Source: Clostridia bacterium
GTDB lineage: Bacteria; Bacillota_A; Clostridia; Oscillospirales; Acutalibacteraceae
Direction of reading: 5' to 3'
Length of the DNA: 9,777 nt
NCBI GenBank assembly: GCA_017503305.1
Contig: JAFVTJ010000151.1
Coordinates: forward strand, 1 to 9,777
Below, one piece after another: positions 1 through 6,138 of this stretch. Position 1 is the stretch's first letter; every line of letters starts with the position of its first letter. The notes below the pieces were generated by a model. It had not been told where the DNA came from. It made no database searches and saw only the letters and a program-made list of their open reading frames with translations. The position numbers and the translations under genes are program-made.

Positions 1-1551
1 AGCGGCATTTATACATTCTTCGTCGGTAGCGTCAAGTCGACCGTAACGGATATTTTCCATAACTGTGCCTGTAAACAAATTGGTATCCTGCAAAACAATA
101 CCTAAAGAACGGCGCAAATCAGACTTTTTAATTTTGTTAATGTTGATACCATCGTATCTGATTTTACCTTCTTCAATATCATAAAAACGGTTAATAAGAT
201 TGGTAATGGTGGTTTTACCCGCACCCGTAGCACCAACAAAGGCTACCTTTTGACCGGGTTTAGCATAAACGCTAACGTTCTTTAGAACCTGTCTACCCTC
301 TACGTAAGAGAAGTCAACATCAACCAATCGAACGTCGCCCTCAAGCTTAGTGTAGGTAAGTGTGCTGTCGTTATGGGGGTGTTTCCAAGCCCAAAGACCT
401 GTACGGTCAGCAGTTTCGGTAATATTGCCGTTTTCATCAATTTTAGCGTTAACCAAGGTTACGTAGCCATCATCAACCTCAGGCTCGGCGTCCATAAGCT
501 CAAACACACGCTCAGCACCCGCAAGACCCATTACAACCGAGTTTATTTGCTGTGATACCTGATTAACGTTACCTGTAAACTGCTTAGTCATATTAAGGAA
601 TGGAATTACAATACTAATGCTAAGCGCAGCACCCGAAAGACTTATATTAGGTACGTCAAGCAATAGCAAAAGACCGCCAACCGTTGCAATAATAACGTAA
701 AGTATATTACCTATATTCATATTTATAGGGCCTAAAATATTCGCATAGGAATGTGCGCGAACGGCATTATCGTAAAGCTCGTTATTAACCTTATCAAAAT
801 CTTCAAGTGATTTGTCCTCGTGACAAAAGACCTTAACAACCTTTTGGCCGTTCATCATTTCTTGAATGTAGCCCTCGGCTTTACCGATAGATTTTTGTTG
901 TCGCATAAAATATTTTGCCGAACCACCGCCAACCTTTTTAGTAACGGTAAAAAGGCAAAATACACCGCCCACTACCACCAAGGTAATCCAAATACTGTAG
1001 GACATCATTATAAAGAATACTGTTACTACAATAATACCCGCTTGTATAAGGGATGGAATAGACTGTGAAACAAGCTGACGAATGGAGTCGATATCATTAG
1101 TATAGTGACTCATAATATCGCCGTGCTTATTTGTGTCAAAATATTTTATAGGAAGGTTTTGCATCCTATCAAAAAGGGTTTTGCGAAGCTTACCCAAAAA
1201 GCCTTGGGTTATATAAGCCATTAACTGTGTATGTGCAAAAACCGATATTAGCGACACCAAATAAATTGTCGCCAAGGTTACGATTTTTGGAATTATAACA
1301 GTTTTGGCGCTTGCCCAGTTACCACTTAGAACGTATTCTTCAATTGCTGCTATAATCTGCTTGTTAAATATAGCGGGCAATGTTGCAACTACCGAAGAAA
1401 AAACAATACAAAACAGGGTTAGCGGTAATAATTTGGGGTAGCTTTCCCACAAAAGCTTTAAAGTACGCTTTAAAACTTGTCCGTTAAATTTGCGAACGGC
1501 AGGAACGCCCTTTGGCAGATTACGGGGCATATCGTTATTTGGTTTACTCAT
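1..1551 (-). CDS. ABC exporter half-transporter (permease + ATPase), second subunit, 3' end beyond window
   Basis: The reading frame is open from the ATG at 1551 to the left edge (517 codons, no stop), so the protein is C-terminally incomplete here. Residues about 40-345 form the transmembrane domain (hydrophobic stretches near 40-62, 85-108, 165-204, 280-320), followed by the nucleotide-binding domain with Walker A GATGAGKTT (440-448) and Q-loop Gln488. Signature, Walker B and H-loop lie outside the window. An extra segment of about 45 residues (361-405, with the motif TGLWAWKHPH) sits between membrane domain and ATPase; I recall such an insert from clostridial members of this family. The start overlaps the upstream transporter's stop by 8 nt (ATGAGTAA), and GGAGGTG at 1558-1564 lies 6 nt upstream. 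It is almost certainly the catalytically competent partner of the upstream half-transporter, forming a heterodimeric exporter in the cytoplasmic membrane. The substrate cannot be told from sequence; drug/toxic compound or peptide/lipid export is typical of MarR-linked pairs. Confidence 0.95.
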   Translation of the reverse strand, partial: MSKPNNDMPRNLPKGVPAVRKFNGQVLKRTLKLLWESYPKLLPLTLFCIVFSSVVATLPAIFNKQIIAAIEEYVLSGNWASAKTVIIPKIVTLATIYLVSLISVFAHTQLMAYITQGFLGKLRKTLFDRMQNLPIKYFDTNKHGDIMSHYTNDIDSIRQLVSQSIPSLIQAGIIVVTVFFIMMSYSIWITLVVVGGVFCLFTVTKKVGGGSAKYFMRQQKSIGKAEGYIQEMMNGQKVVKVFCHEDKSLEDFDKVNNELYDNAVRAHSYANILGPINMNIGNILYVIIATVGGLLLLLDVPNISLSGAALSISIVIPFLNMTKQFTGNVNQVSQQINSVVMGLAGAERVFELMDAEPEVDDGYVTLVNAKIDENGNITETADRTGLWAWKHPHNDSTLTYTKLEGDVRLVDVDFSYVEGRQVLKNVSVYAKPGQKVAFVGATGAGKTTITNLINRFYDIEEGKIRYDGININKIKKSDLRRSLGIVLQDTNLFTGTVMENIRYGRLDATDEECINAA

Positions 1552-3286
1552 CTTCCCCACCTCCGCTTGTTTGTTGTTCGTATACTTCACGGTAGATTTG
1601 ACTGCTTTCTAACAATTCGTTATGCTTGCCCATACTGTCAATTTTACCGTTGTTCATTACAATAATTAAATCGGCATCCTCAACCGATGCTATACGCTGT
1701 GCAATTATAATCTTAGTTGTTTCGGGGATAAACTCCTTAAAGCCTTTACGAATAAGGGCATCGGTCTTGGTGTCAACCGCACTTGTAGAGTCGTCCAAAA
1801 TTAAAATTTTCGGCTTTTTAAGAAGCGCACGCGCAATACAAAGTCTTTGTTTTTGTCCGCCCGAAACGTTGGTACCGCCCTGCTCAATATAAGTGTCGTA
1901 TCCATCAGCAAAGGTGGTAACAAATTCATCGGCTTGAGCCAACTTGCAAGCCTCGACAATTTCTTCATCGGTAGCGTTTTCGTTACCCCAACGCAAGTTA
2001 TCCTTAATAGTACCCGAAAAAAGCTCGTTCTTTTGAAGCACCATAGCAACGTTGTCACGAAGGGTTTTAATATCATATTCCCTAACATCTACACCGCCAA
2101 CTAAAACCGAGCCTTCGGTGGTATCGTAAAGGCGGGGTATCAACTGCACCAAGGAGGTCTTACTAGAACCTGTGCCGCCAATTACACCAACAGTCATACC
2201 CGCCTTAATTTCAAAGTCGATATTTTCAAGGGCAAATTTCTTTGCATCCTTATTATACTTAAAGCCAACGTTTTTAAATGTAATTCCACCGTCGGCAACA
2301 TTATAAATCGGGTTTTCGGGGTTTTTAAGGTTGGGTTCTTCGTTTAAAACTTCACATATACGCTTCATAGATTCAAGTGACATTGTAATCATTACGTAAA
2401 TCATTGAAAGCATCATAAGGGAGAACAAAATTTGAACACCGTAGGTAAGCATTGCCGAAATATGACCCACGTTTACAGTAAGACCCTTGCTTGAAATTAC
2501 AAGATAAGAGCCCAAGAACAAAATCATAACGGTGTTGAAATACATACAAAACTGCATTATTGGGGTGTTAAGCGCAACAATACGCTCGGCTTTGGTAAAA
2601 TCCCATGCAATACCGTCCGAAGCGGTGGCAAATTTTTGCTTTTCGTAATTTTCACGCGAAAAGCCCTTAACTACGCGCATTCCGCGAACGTTTTCTTCAA
2701 TAGACTCATTAAGCTTATCGTACTTCTTAAAAACGCGTCTGAATGCGGGCATAGCTTTTTTAGCAATAAGCAAAAGTCCAAAAATCAATACAGGTATTAC
2801 AACTACAAAGGAGGTTGCCAAAGCGCCACCCATTCTATAAGCCGTTATTACCGAGAAGGTAAATAACATGGGGCTGCGAATAGCTGTACGAATAATCATC
2901 ATATAAGACATTTGCACGTGGTTAATGTCTGTAGTGAGTCGGGTTACAAGCGAGGTGGAAGAAAACTTATCTATATTAGAAAAAGAAAAGCTTTGAATAC
3001 GCTCAAACATATCACGCCTAAGGTTTCTAGCAAAGCCGGAAGATGCTCTCGCGCAGGTAATGGCCGCAATAGATCCGCAAGCGAGCGATACTAGTGCCAA
3101 GACTATTAAAATTAAGCCGGTTTTAATAATTTCGGTTATATGTGCCCCTGCGTTTATGTTATTTATAAGTTCTGCCGTGGTTGAGGGAATCATAACCTCA
3201 ATCAAAACCTCACCCATAATGAATATTAGTGTTAAAATTGAAGGCAGTTTATTATCTCTTATACTTTTTGCTAAAGTTTTAATCAT
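1544..3286 (-). CDS. ABC exporter half-transporter (permease + degenerate ATPase), first subunit
   Basis: This 580-residue half-transporter has its six-helix membrane domain at about 15-305 and its ATPase domain at about 335-575. Visible motifs are a Walker A variant GGTGSSKT (370-377, Ser375 where Gly normally precedes the Lys), Q-loop Gln418, canonical signature VSGGQ (474-478), Walker B ILILDD (494-499, Asp499 in place of the catalytic Glu) and Gln530 in place of the switch histidine (AQRI rather than AHRL). In heterodimeric exporters of the TM287/288 and BmrC/D type, one subunit carries such a degenerate Walker B and switch while donating a good signature motif to the partner's active site. 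That is the role inferred here. The ATG at 3286 overlaps the marR stop by 8 nt (ATGATTAA), with GGAGG 6 nt upstream (3293-3297), so translation is probably coupled. Expression should follow the MarR-controlled promoter. Substrate unknown. Confidence 0.96.
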   Translation of the reverse strand: MIKTLAKSIRDNKLPSILTLIFIMGEVLIEVMIPSTTAELINNINAGAHITEIIKTGLILIVLALVSLACGSIAAITCARASSGFARNLRRDMFERIQSFSFSNIDKFSSTSLVTRLTTDINHVQMSYMMIIRTAIRSPMLFTFSVITAYRMGGALATSFVVVIPVLIFGLLLIAKKAMPAFRRVFKKYDKLNESIEENVRGMRVVKGFSRENYEKQKFATASDGIAWDFTKAERIVALNTPIMQFCMYFNTVMILFLGSYLVISSKGLTVNVGHISAMLTYGVQILFSLMMLSMIYVMITMSLESMKRICEVLNEEPNLKNPENPIYNVADGGITFKNVGFKYNKDAKKFALENIDFEIKAGMTVGVIGGTGSSKTSLVQLIPRLYDTTEGSVLVGGVDVREYDIKTLRDNVAMVLQKNELFSGTIKDNLRWGNENATDEEIVEACKLAQADEFVTTFADGYDTYIEQGGTNVSGGQKQRLCIARALLKKPKILILDDSTSAVDTKTDALIRKGFKEFIPETTKIIIAQRIASVEDADLIIVMNNGKIDSMGKHNELLESSQIYREVYEQQTSGGGEDE

Positions 3287-3725
3287 TGCTTTCCTCCATA
3301 TTTGCTATCAGCTTATCGGTAATTTTCAAAAAAGTTTCCGCTTCTTCGGCTGTTAAACCTTTTCTCAAGCGTTCTTCCCTTTCGTTTATACTGCGAAGCA
3401 CCGATTTGTGAATATTAATTGCTTTTTCTGTTAAAACGATTTTTTTAAGTCTGGCATCACTTTCTACGCTTTCCCTTTTAATAAAACCGTTTTGCTCCAT
3501 TGTTTTTAAAATATTACTGGCGGTTGAACGGCGAATTGAAAACTCGTTTTCAAAATCCTTTTGAAATATATCTTTATCGCTGTTATCAAAAAAATACGAA
3601 ATTGCCCAACCGTTTATACCCTTGGGCAATTCTATACCAAGCTCACATTTGCTTTTTTCAATATCACGCTTTAAAAGATTAGCCAAAATGCGAACCTTAA
3701 AACCAATATCGTTTCGCTCTTTCAT
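3279..3725 (-). CDS. MarR-family transcriptional regulator of the ABC exporter operon
   Basis: This 148-residue protein has the usual MarR length and layout: an N-terminal helical dimerisation region, a winged helix-turn-helix at about 50-99 (recognition helix around IRRSTASNILKTMEQNG, 64-80), the wing motif D90-A-R92-L-K-K followed by V-L-T (97-99), and C-terminal dimerisation helices (100-145). The DxRxK...LT wing is diagnostic of the family. It is the first gene of a three-gene operon with two ABC half-transporters and overlaps the next gene by 8 nt, the common arrangement for a ligand-responsive repressor of an efflux pump. The ATG at 3725 is preceded by GAGGTG (3730-3735). A palindrome on the predicted transcription start suggests autorepression. 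The inducing ligand is not deducible. Alternative: some MarR proteins act as activators, but the operator position argues for repression. Confidence 0.95.
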   Translation of the reverse strand: MKERNDIGFKVRILANLLKRDIEKSKCELGIELPKGINGWAISYFFDNSDKDIFQKDFENEFSIRRSTASNILKTMEQNGFIKRESVESDARLKKIVLTEKAINIHKSVLRSINEREERLRKGLTAEEAETFLKITDKLIANMEESND

Positions 3726-3742
3726 AGTTCACCTCGCACGAT

Positions 3743-3758
3743 TGTTAGCACCCTAACA
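3743..3758. promoter_or_regulatory. Candidate MarR operator palindrome
   Basis: TGTTAG-CACC-CTAACA is a perfect inverted repeat with 6-bp arms and a 4-bp centre. It touches the last base of the -10 box and covers the expected transcription start of the marR operon, 18 bp upstream of the marR ATG. Dyads with TTAG/CTAA arms near the promoter are typical of MarR-type operators. Assigning it to this MarR protein is an inference from position. Confidence 0.75.
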
Positions 3759-3786
3759 TTATATATTCCACCGCCTATTTTGTCAA
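3758..3786 (-). promoter_or_regulatory. Sigma-A promoter of the marR-ABC operon
   Basis: On the minus strand the -35 box is TTGACA (3781-3786) and the -10 box TATAAT (3758-3763), separated by exactly 17 bp: a 12/12 consensus match. The predicted start lies near 3750, inside the palindrome. Such a strong promoter makes sense if it is normally held off by a repressor. Confidence 0.9.
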
Positions 3787-3796
3787 TCTAAATAAT

Positions 3797-3813
3797 GTTA
3801 ATTTTTTATTAAC
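3797..3813. repeat. AT-rich palindrome upstream of the marR promoter
   Basis: GTTAAT-TTTTT-ATTAAC is a perfect 6-bp inverted repeat 10 bp upstream of the -35 box. Its outer GTTA/TAAC ends match those of the operator at 3743-3758. It may be a secondary regulator site, an UP-element-like AT tract, or chance in AT-rich DNA. Confidence 0.4.
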
Positions 3814-3816
3814 TGC

Positions 3817-3844
3817 AAAAGAAAAAATCCCTTGCGGGATTTTT
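3817..3844 (-). terminator. Rho-independent terminator of the SPOCS/LysM gene
   Basis: Read on the minus strand, a 9-bp stem (AAAAATCCC / GGGATTTTT, arms 3836-3844 and 3823-3831) with a 4-nt loop begins just past the stop codon and runs into a T-rich tract (TTTTTTCTTTT, 3817-3827). It separates this gene from the marR promoter downstream. Confidence 0.88.
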
Positions 3845-3846
3845 CT

Positions 3847-5379
3847 TTAACAAAGCGGTATAAGTATTGTTTTTTTATTTTCAAGCTCATCGCCTGCAAG
3901 GTTATTTATTGAAACAATTTCCTGCAAATTTGCATTGTATTTTCTTGCAATATTCCACACCTTTTCGCCCTTGCTTGCAAAACAAATAAGCATACCACCC
4001 TTTTTATTTTTAAAAAGCGGCTTATTAGTGTCAATTTCAATATCGGTAATAAGCGGTATATCATTGGTTTCATAAACGGTGCCCGTTATACAAAGCTCTA
4101 TCCTAACCTCTAAGCAATTTGCGCTTGTTATGGTATATCCCACGTTAACAATATCAATTTCCGTATTAGCCGATAAATTTAAACCTTCGCATTCGGTTTT
4201 GTGTTCAAACTCAAGTTCAACAGGCTTTTCGTAAAAAACAACGTTATCATTTTGGTCGCACACAACCATACCAATTAGCAATACTCCGCTAAGGCCAACC
4301 TTGCCATTTTCAAGCTTAACCTTTTTAGAACCTTTTTCGCACCAAATATCAATGACAGAAGCTATATTTTCGCTAAGCTCAATGCTTTTCTTTAACTGGC
4401 AGTTTTCTTTAAAGTTTTCACATATTTTTTTAAAAGAAAGGGTGTTTTTAACCACGTTGGTTTCAAACCTTGTAGAAAACGCATCTTCTATTATTGCAAT
4501 ATCGTTAACACAGTAGCTTTCACACTTAAGCAAAAGCTTTGCATTTAAAGAAAAGGCGTTGCATTCGCCATTAAAGGAAAGCGCTGGTCTAACCTCTAAA
4601 AAAGCAATTTCGCACTTGATATCACACTTGCAAAGCTCGGTAACGCCCGACATTTCAACAATTTGGCTAAACGGCAGTGTTGTTTTTAAAACCATTGGCG
4701 CCTTTACACCGTCCACACTATAAAGAACCGTTACCGCCATTTCGCCCTTTGCTACTATTTTATCATTTATAACCTTATGCTCGGTAATGCTGGGTACCGC
4801 ATCATACCTTAGCACTCGCAAAACTGTGGCTTGATTGTTGCTTAAAGGAATATCATCCTCTAATATCATAAGCTTTTCGCAATAACCCATTGGCACCGTT
4901 GCAGGCGCTACGGCGCGCTTTAACTGAATTTCAGTATTATCAAAATCTGCCACAATTTGATTAAAGCAACGCTTGAATGCCTTGATTTTTATGCTAACCG
5001 CACCGTGAATATCAATTTTTCTGCCGGTTATAGCGCGGCAGTTTATGTAATCGCACCCCACCGAGCAGGTCAAACTGCAATCATCCACCTCTGCCCCTAT
5101 TTCTTTAATTTTGCTAAAGGGATATGAATATTCATAAGAGCATAAATTATTTTCCTTGTCGCAATACAAAAGCGTAATACAAAGGTTTCCCTCTATTGTA
5201 ACGCTATTGCCGTTTATTCCCTTTGAAACAATAGTCGGCTTTGCCTTGCATTTAAAAATTTTTGATATATCGGGGCAATAATCAGGCAATAAAAAATCAA
5301 GGTCTATGGGCTGTTCTAAGGTTTCGCAAAAAATATTTTTATTAAAACACACTTCGGTTTTTAAGGGTTTGCTTTCCAT
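3847..5379 (-). CDS. SipL-like spore coat morphogenesis protein (SPOCS/DUF3794 repeats + LysM)
   Basis: This 510-residue protein has no signal peptide or membrane segment. Three related units can be picked out: about 8-140, 178-292 and a more divergent 335-440. The first two share a beta-rich core ending in PFSKI (87-91) and PFSQI (236-240). A LysM domain follows at about 463-509 (key stretches GEKVWNIARKY and IVSINNL, ending ILIPLC). DUF3794/SPOCS repeats with a C-terminal LysM are the layout of SipL of Clostridioides difficile, which binds SpoIVA and is needed to encase the forespore with coat; a mother-cell role at the forespore surface is therefore likely. The protein has 28 cysteines (about 5.5%), including its last residue, which could suit a cross-linked coat layer. 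It is monocistronic. GAGG (5387-5390) lies 7 nt before the ATG. No clear sporulation-sigma promoter was recognised. Alternatively it may be a SPOCS paralogue rather than the SipL orthologue. Confidence 0.85.
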   Translation of the reverse strand: MESKPLKTEVCFNKNIFCETLEQPIDLDFLLPDYCPDISKIFKCKAKPTIVSKGINGNSVTIEGNLCITLLYCDKENNLCSYEYSYPFSKIKEIGAEVDDCSLTCSVGCDYINCRAITGRKIDIHGAVSIKIKAFKRCFNQIVADFDNTEIQLKRAVAPATVPMGYCEKLMILEDDIPLSNNQATVLRVLRYDAVPSITEHKVINDKIVAKGEMAVTVLYSVDGVKAPMVLKTTLPFSQIVEMSGVTELCKCDIKCEIAFLEVRPALSFNGECNAFSLNAKLLLKCESYCVNDIAIIEDAFSTRFETNVVKNTLSFKKICENFKENCQLKKSIELSENIASVIDIWCEKGSKKVKLENGKVGLSGVLLIGMVVCDQNDNVVFYEKPVELEFEHKTECEGLNLSANTEIDIVNVGYTITSANCLEVRIELCITGTVYETNDIPLITDIEIDTNKPLFKNKKGGMLICFASKGEKVWNIARKYNANLQEIVSINNLAGDELENKKTILIPLC

Positions 5380-5438
5380 ATTTTTTCCTCACTTTACATT
5401 TTTAGTAAAGTTTATTCACAAAATCCTTTATATATTAC

Positions 5439-5471
5439 AAAAAAGAAGCCTTCCAAAACGGAAGACTTCTT
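5439..5471 (-). terminator. Rho-independent terminator of the glmM unit
   Basis: On the minus strand a 12-bp stem (arms AAGAAGTCTTCC, 5460-5471, and GGAAGGCTTCTT, 5443-5454, one G-T pair) with a 5-nt loop is followed by a run of T. It starts 4 nt after the stop codon of the beta-helix gene. Confidence 0.92.
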
Positions 5472-5475
5472 AAAA

Positions 5476-6138
5476 TTATATTCGCTTAACAATATTGTCT
5501 AAAGATTTAACAATGCAACCTTCGGGAATAACACCGCGAAGCGAGGTTAAAGGATAAACCGAAGTACCCTTGCCGATAACTGTACCGGGGTTTATAACAC
5601 AACCGCAGCCAATATCTGCCTTGTCGGCCAAAATGCCGCCGATTTTTCTGATACCGGTTTCAATATCGGTATCGCCGTGGATTACAACAGGCTTGCCGTC
5701 CGACTTTAAGTTGGAGCAAATTGAGCCTGCGCCCATGTGAGCAAAGTTGCCAAGTACCGAGTCACCAACGTAGTTATAATGCGGTACCTGAACGGTATTA
5801 AGAAGCACACAGTTTTTAAGCTCGCTTGAGTTACCGATTACACAACCGCTTCCTGTAATTACGTTACCACGAAGGAAAGCGCTGGGGCGAATTTCGGTAT
5901 TTGCGCCTATAATGGCGGGTGCTTCAATAACGGCGGAAGGATGAATTTTAACGTTTTCGCCAACCCAAACGCCATCGGCAATTTCGGTAAAGCCTTCAAG
6001 TCCGTTTTCAATAAGCTTTTTTATATATTCCTTAATTTTGGGTAACATTTCCCAAGGGTATTCGCATTCATCAAACAATTCAATAAGATAAGGTGTTTGG
6101 CAATCAAACAACTCCTTGGTTTTAATCTTTTTATTCAA
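5476..6138 (-). CDS. Left-handed beta-helix (hexapeptide) protein resembling the GlmU acetyltransferase domain
   Basis: This 220-residue protein has a short helical N-terminus (1-55) and then a left-handed parallel beta-helix (about 58-212) of hexapeptide repeats such as VWVGEN, AIIGAN and TVIGKG. No nucleotidyltransferase domain is present. Residues 101-138 align by eye with the acetyltransferase half of GlmU: Lys108, His120 and Tyr123 sit where E. coli GlmU has Lys351, His363 (catalytic) and Tyr366, followed by a GAG turn (136-138). GlmU's acetyltransferase makes GlcNAc-1-P from GlcN-1-P and acetyl-CoA, and the preceding gene is GlmM, which makes GlcN-1-P, so a role in that step is plausible. 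The alternative is transfer to another sugar phosphate. The start is TTG at 6138, overlapping the glmM stop by 8 nt (TTGAATAA), with AAGAGGT 7 nt upstream (6146-6152). No ATG occurs in frame before residue 31. Co-transcribed with glmM. Confidence 0.8.
   Translation of the reverse strand: MNKKIKTKELFDCQTPYLIELFDECEYPWEMLPKIKEYIKKLIENGLEGFTEIADGVWVGENVKIHPSAVIEAPAIIGANTEIRPSAFLRGNVITGSGCVIGNSSELKNCVLLNTVQVPHYNYVGDSVLGNFAHMGAGSICSNLKSDGKPVVIHGDTDIETGIRKIGGILADKADIGCGCVINPGTVIGKGTSVYPLTSLRGVIPEGCIVKSLDNIVKRI

Noticed and set aside
820..1068. Plus-strand open frame of 82 codons
   Set aside because: It lies fully antisense to the ABC transporter coding region, has no ribosome site and its translation has no recognisable domain.
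3060..3356. Plus-strand open frame of 98 codons with hydrophobic stretches
   Set aside because: It is the antisense shadow of membrane helices in the ABC transporter and spans the marR/ABC junction. No SD or promoter.
5392..5410. Inverted repeat CTTTAC-N7-GTAAAG just upstream of the SipL-like gene
   Set aside because: Only 6-bp AT-rich arms and no T tract. It could be an operator or leader hairpin, but nothing distinguishes it from chance.
5380..5442. Possible sporulation-sigma promoter for the SipL-like gene
   Set aside because: A mother-cell sigma factor is expected from function, but I could not place convincing -35 and -10 elements at proper spacing.
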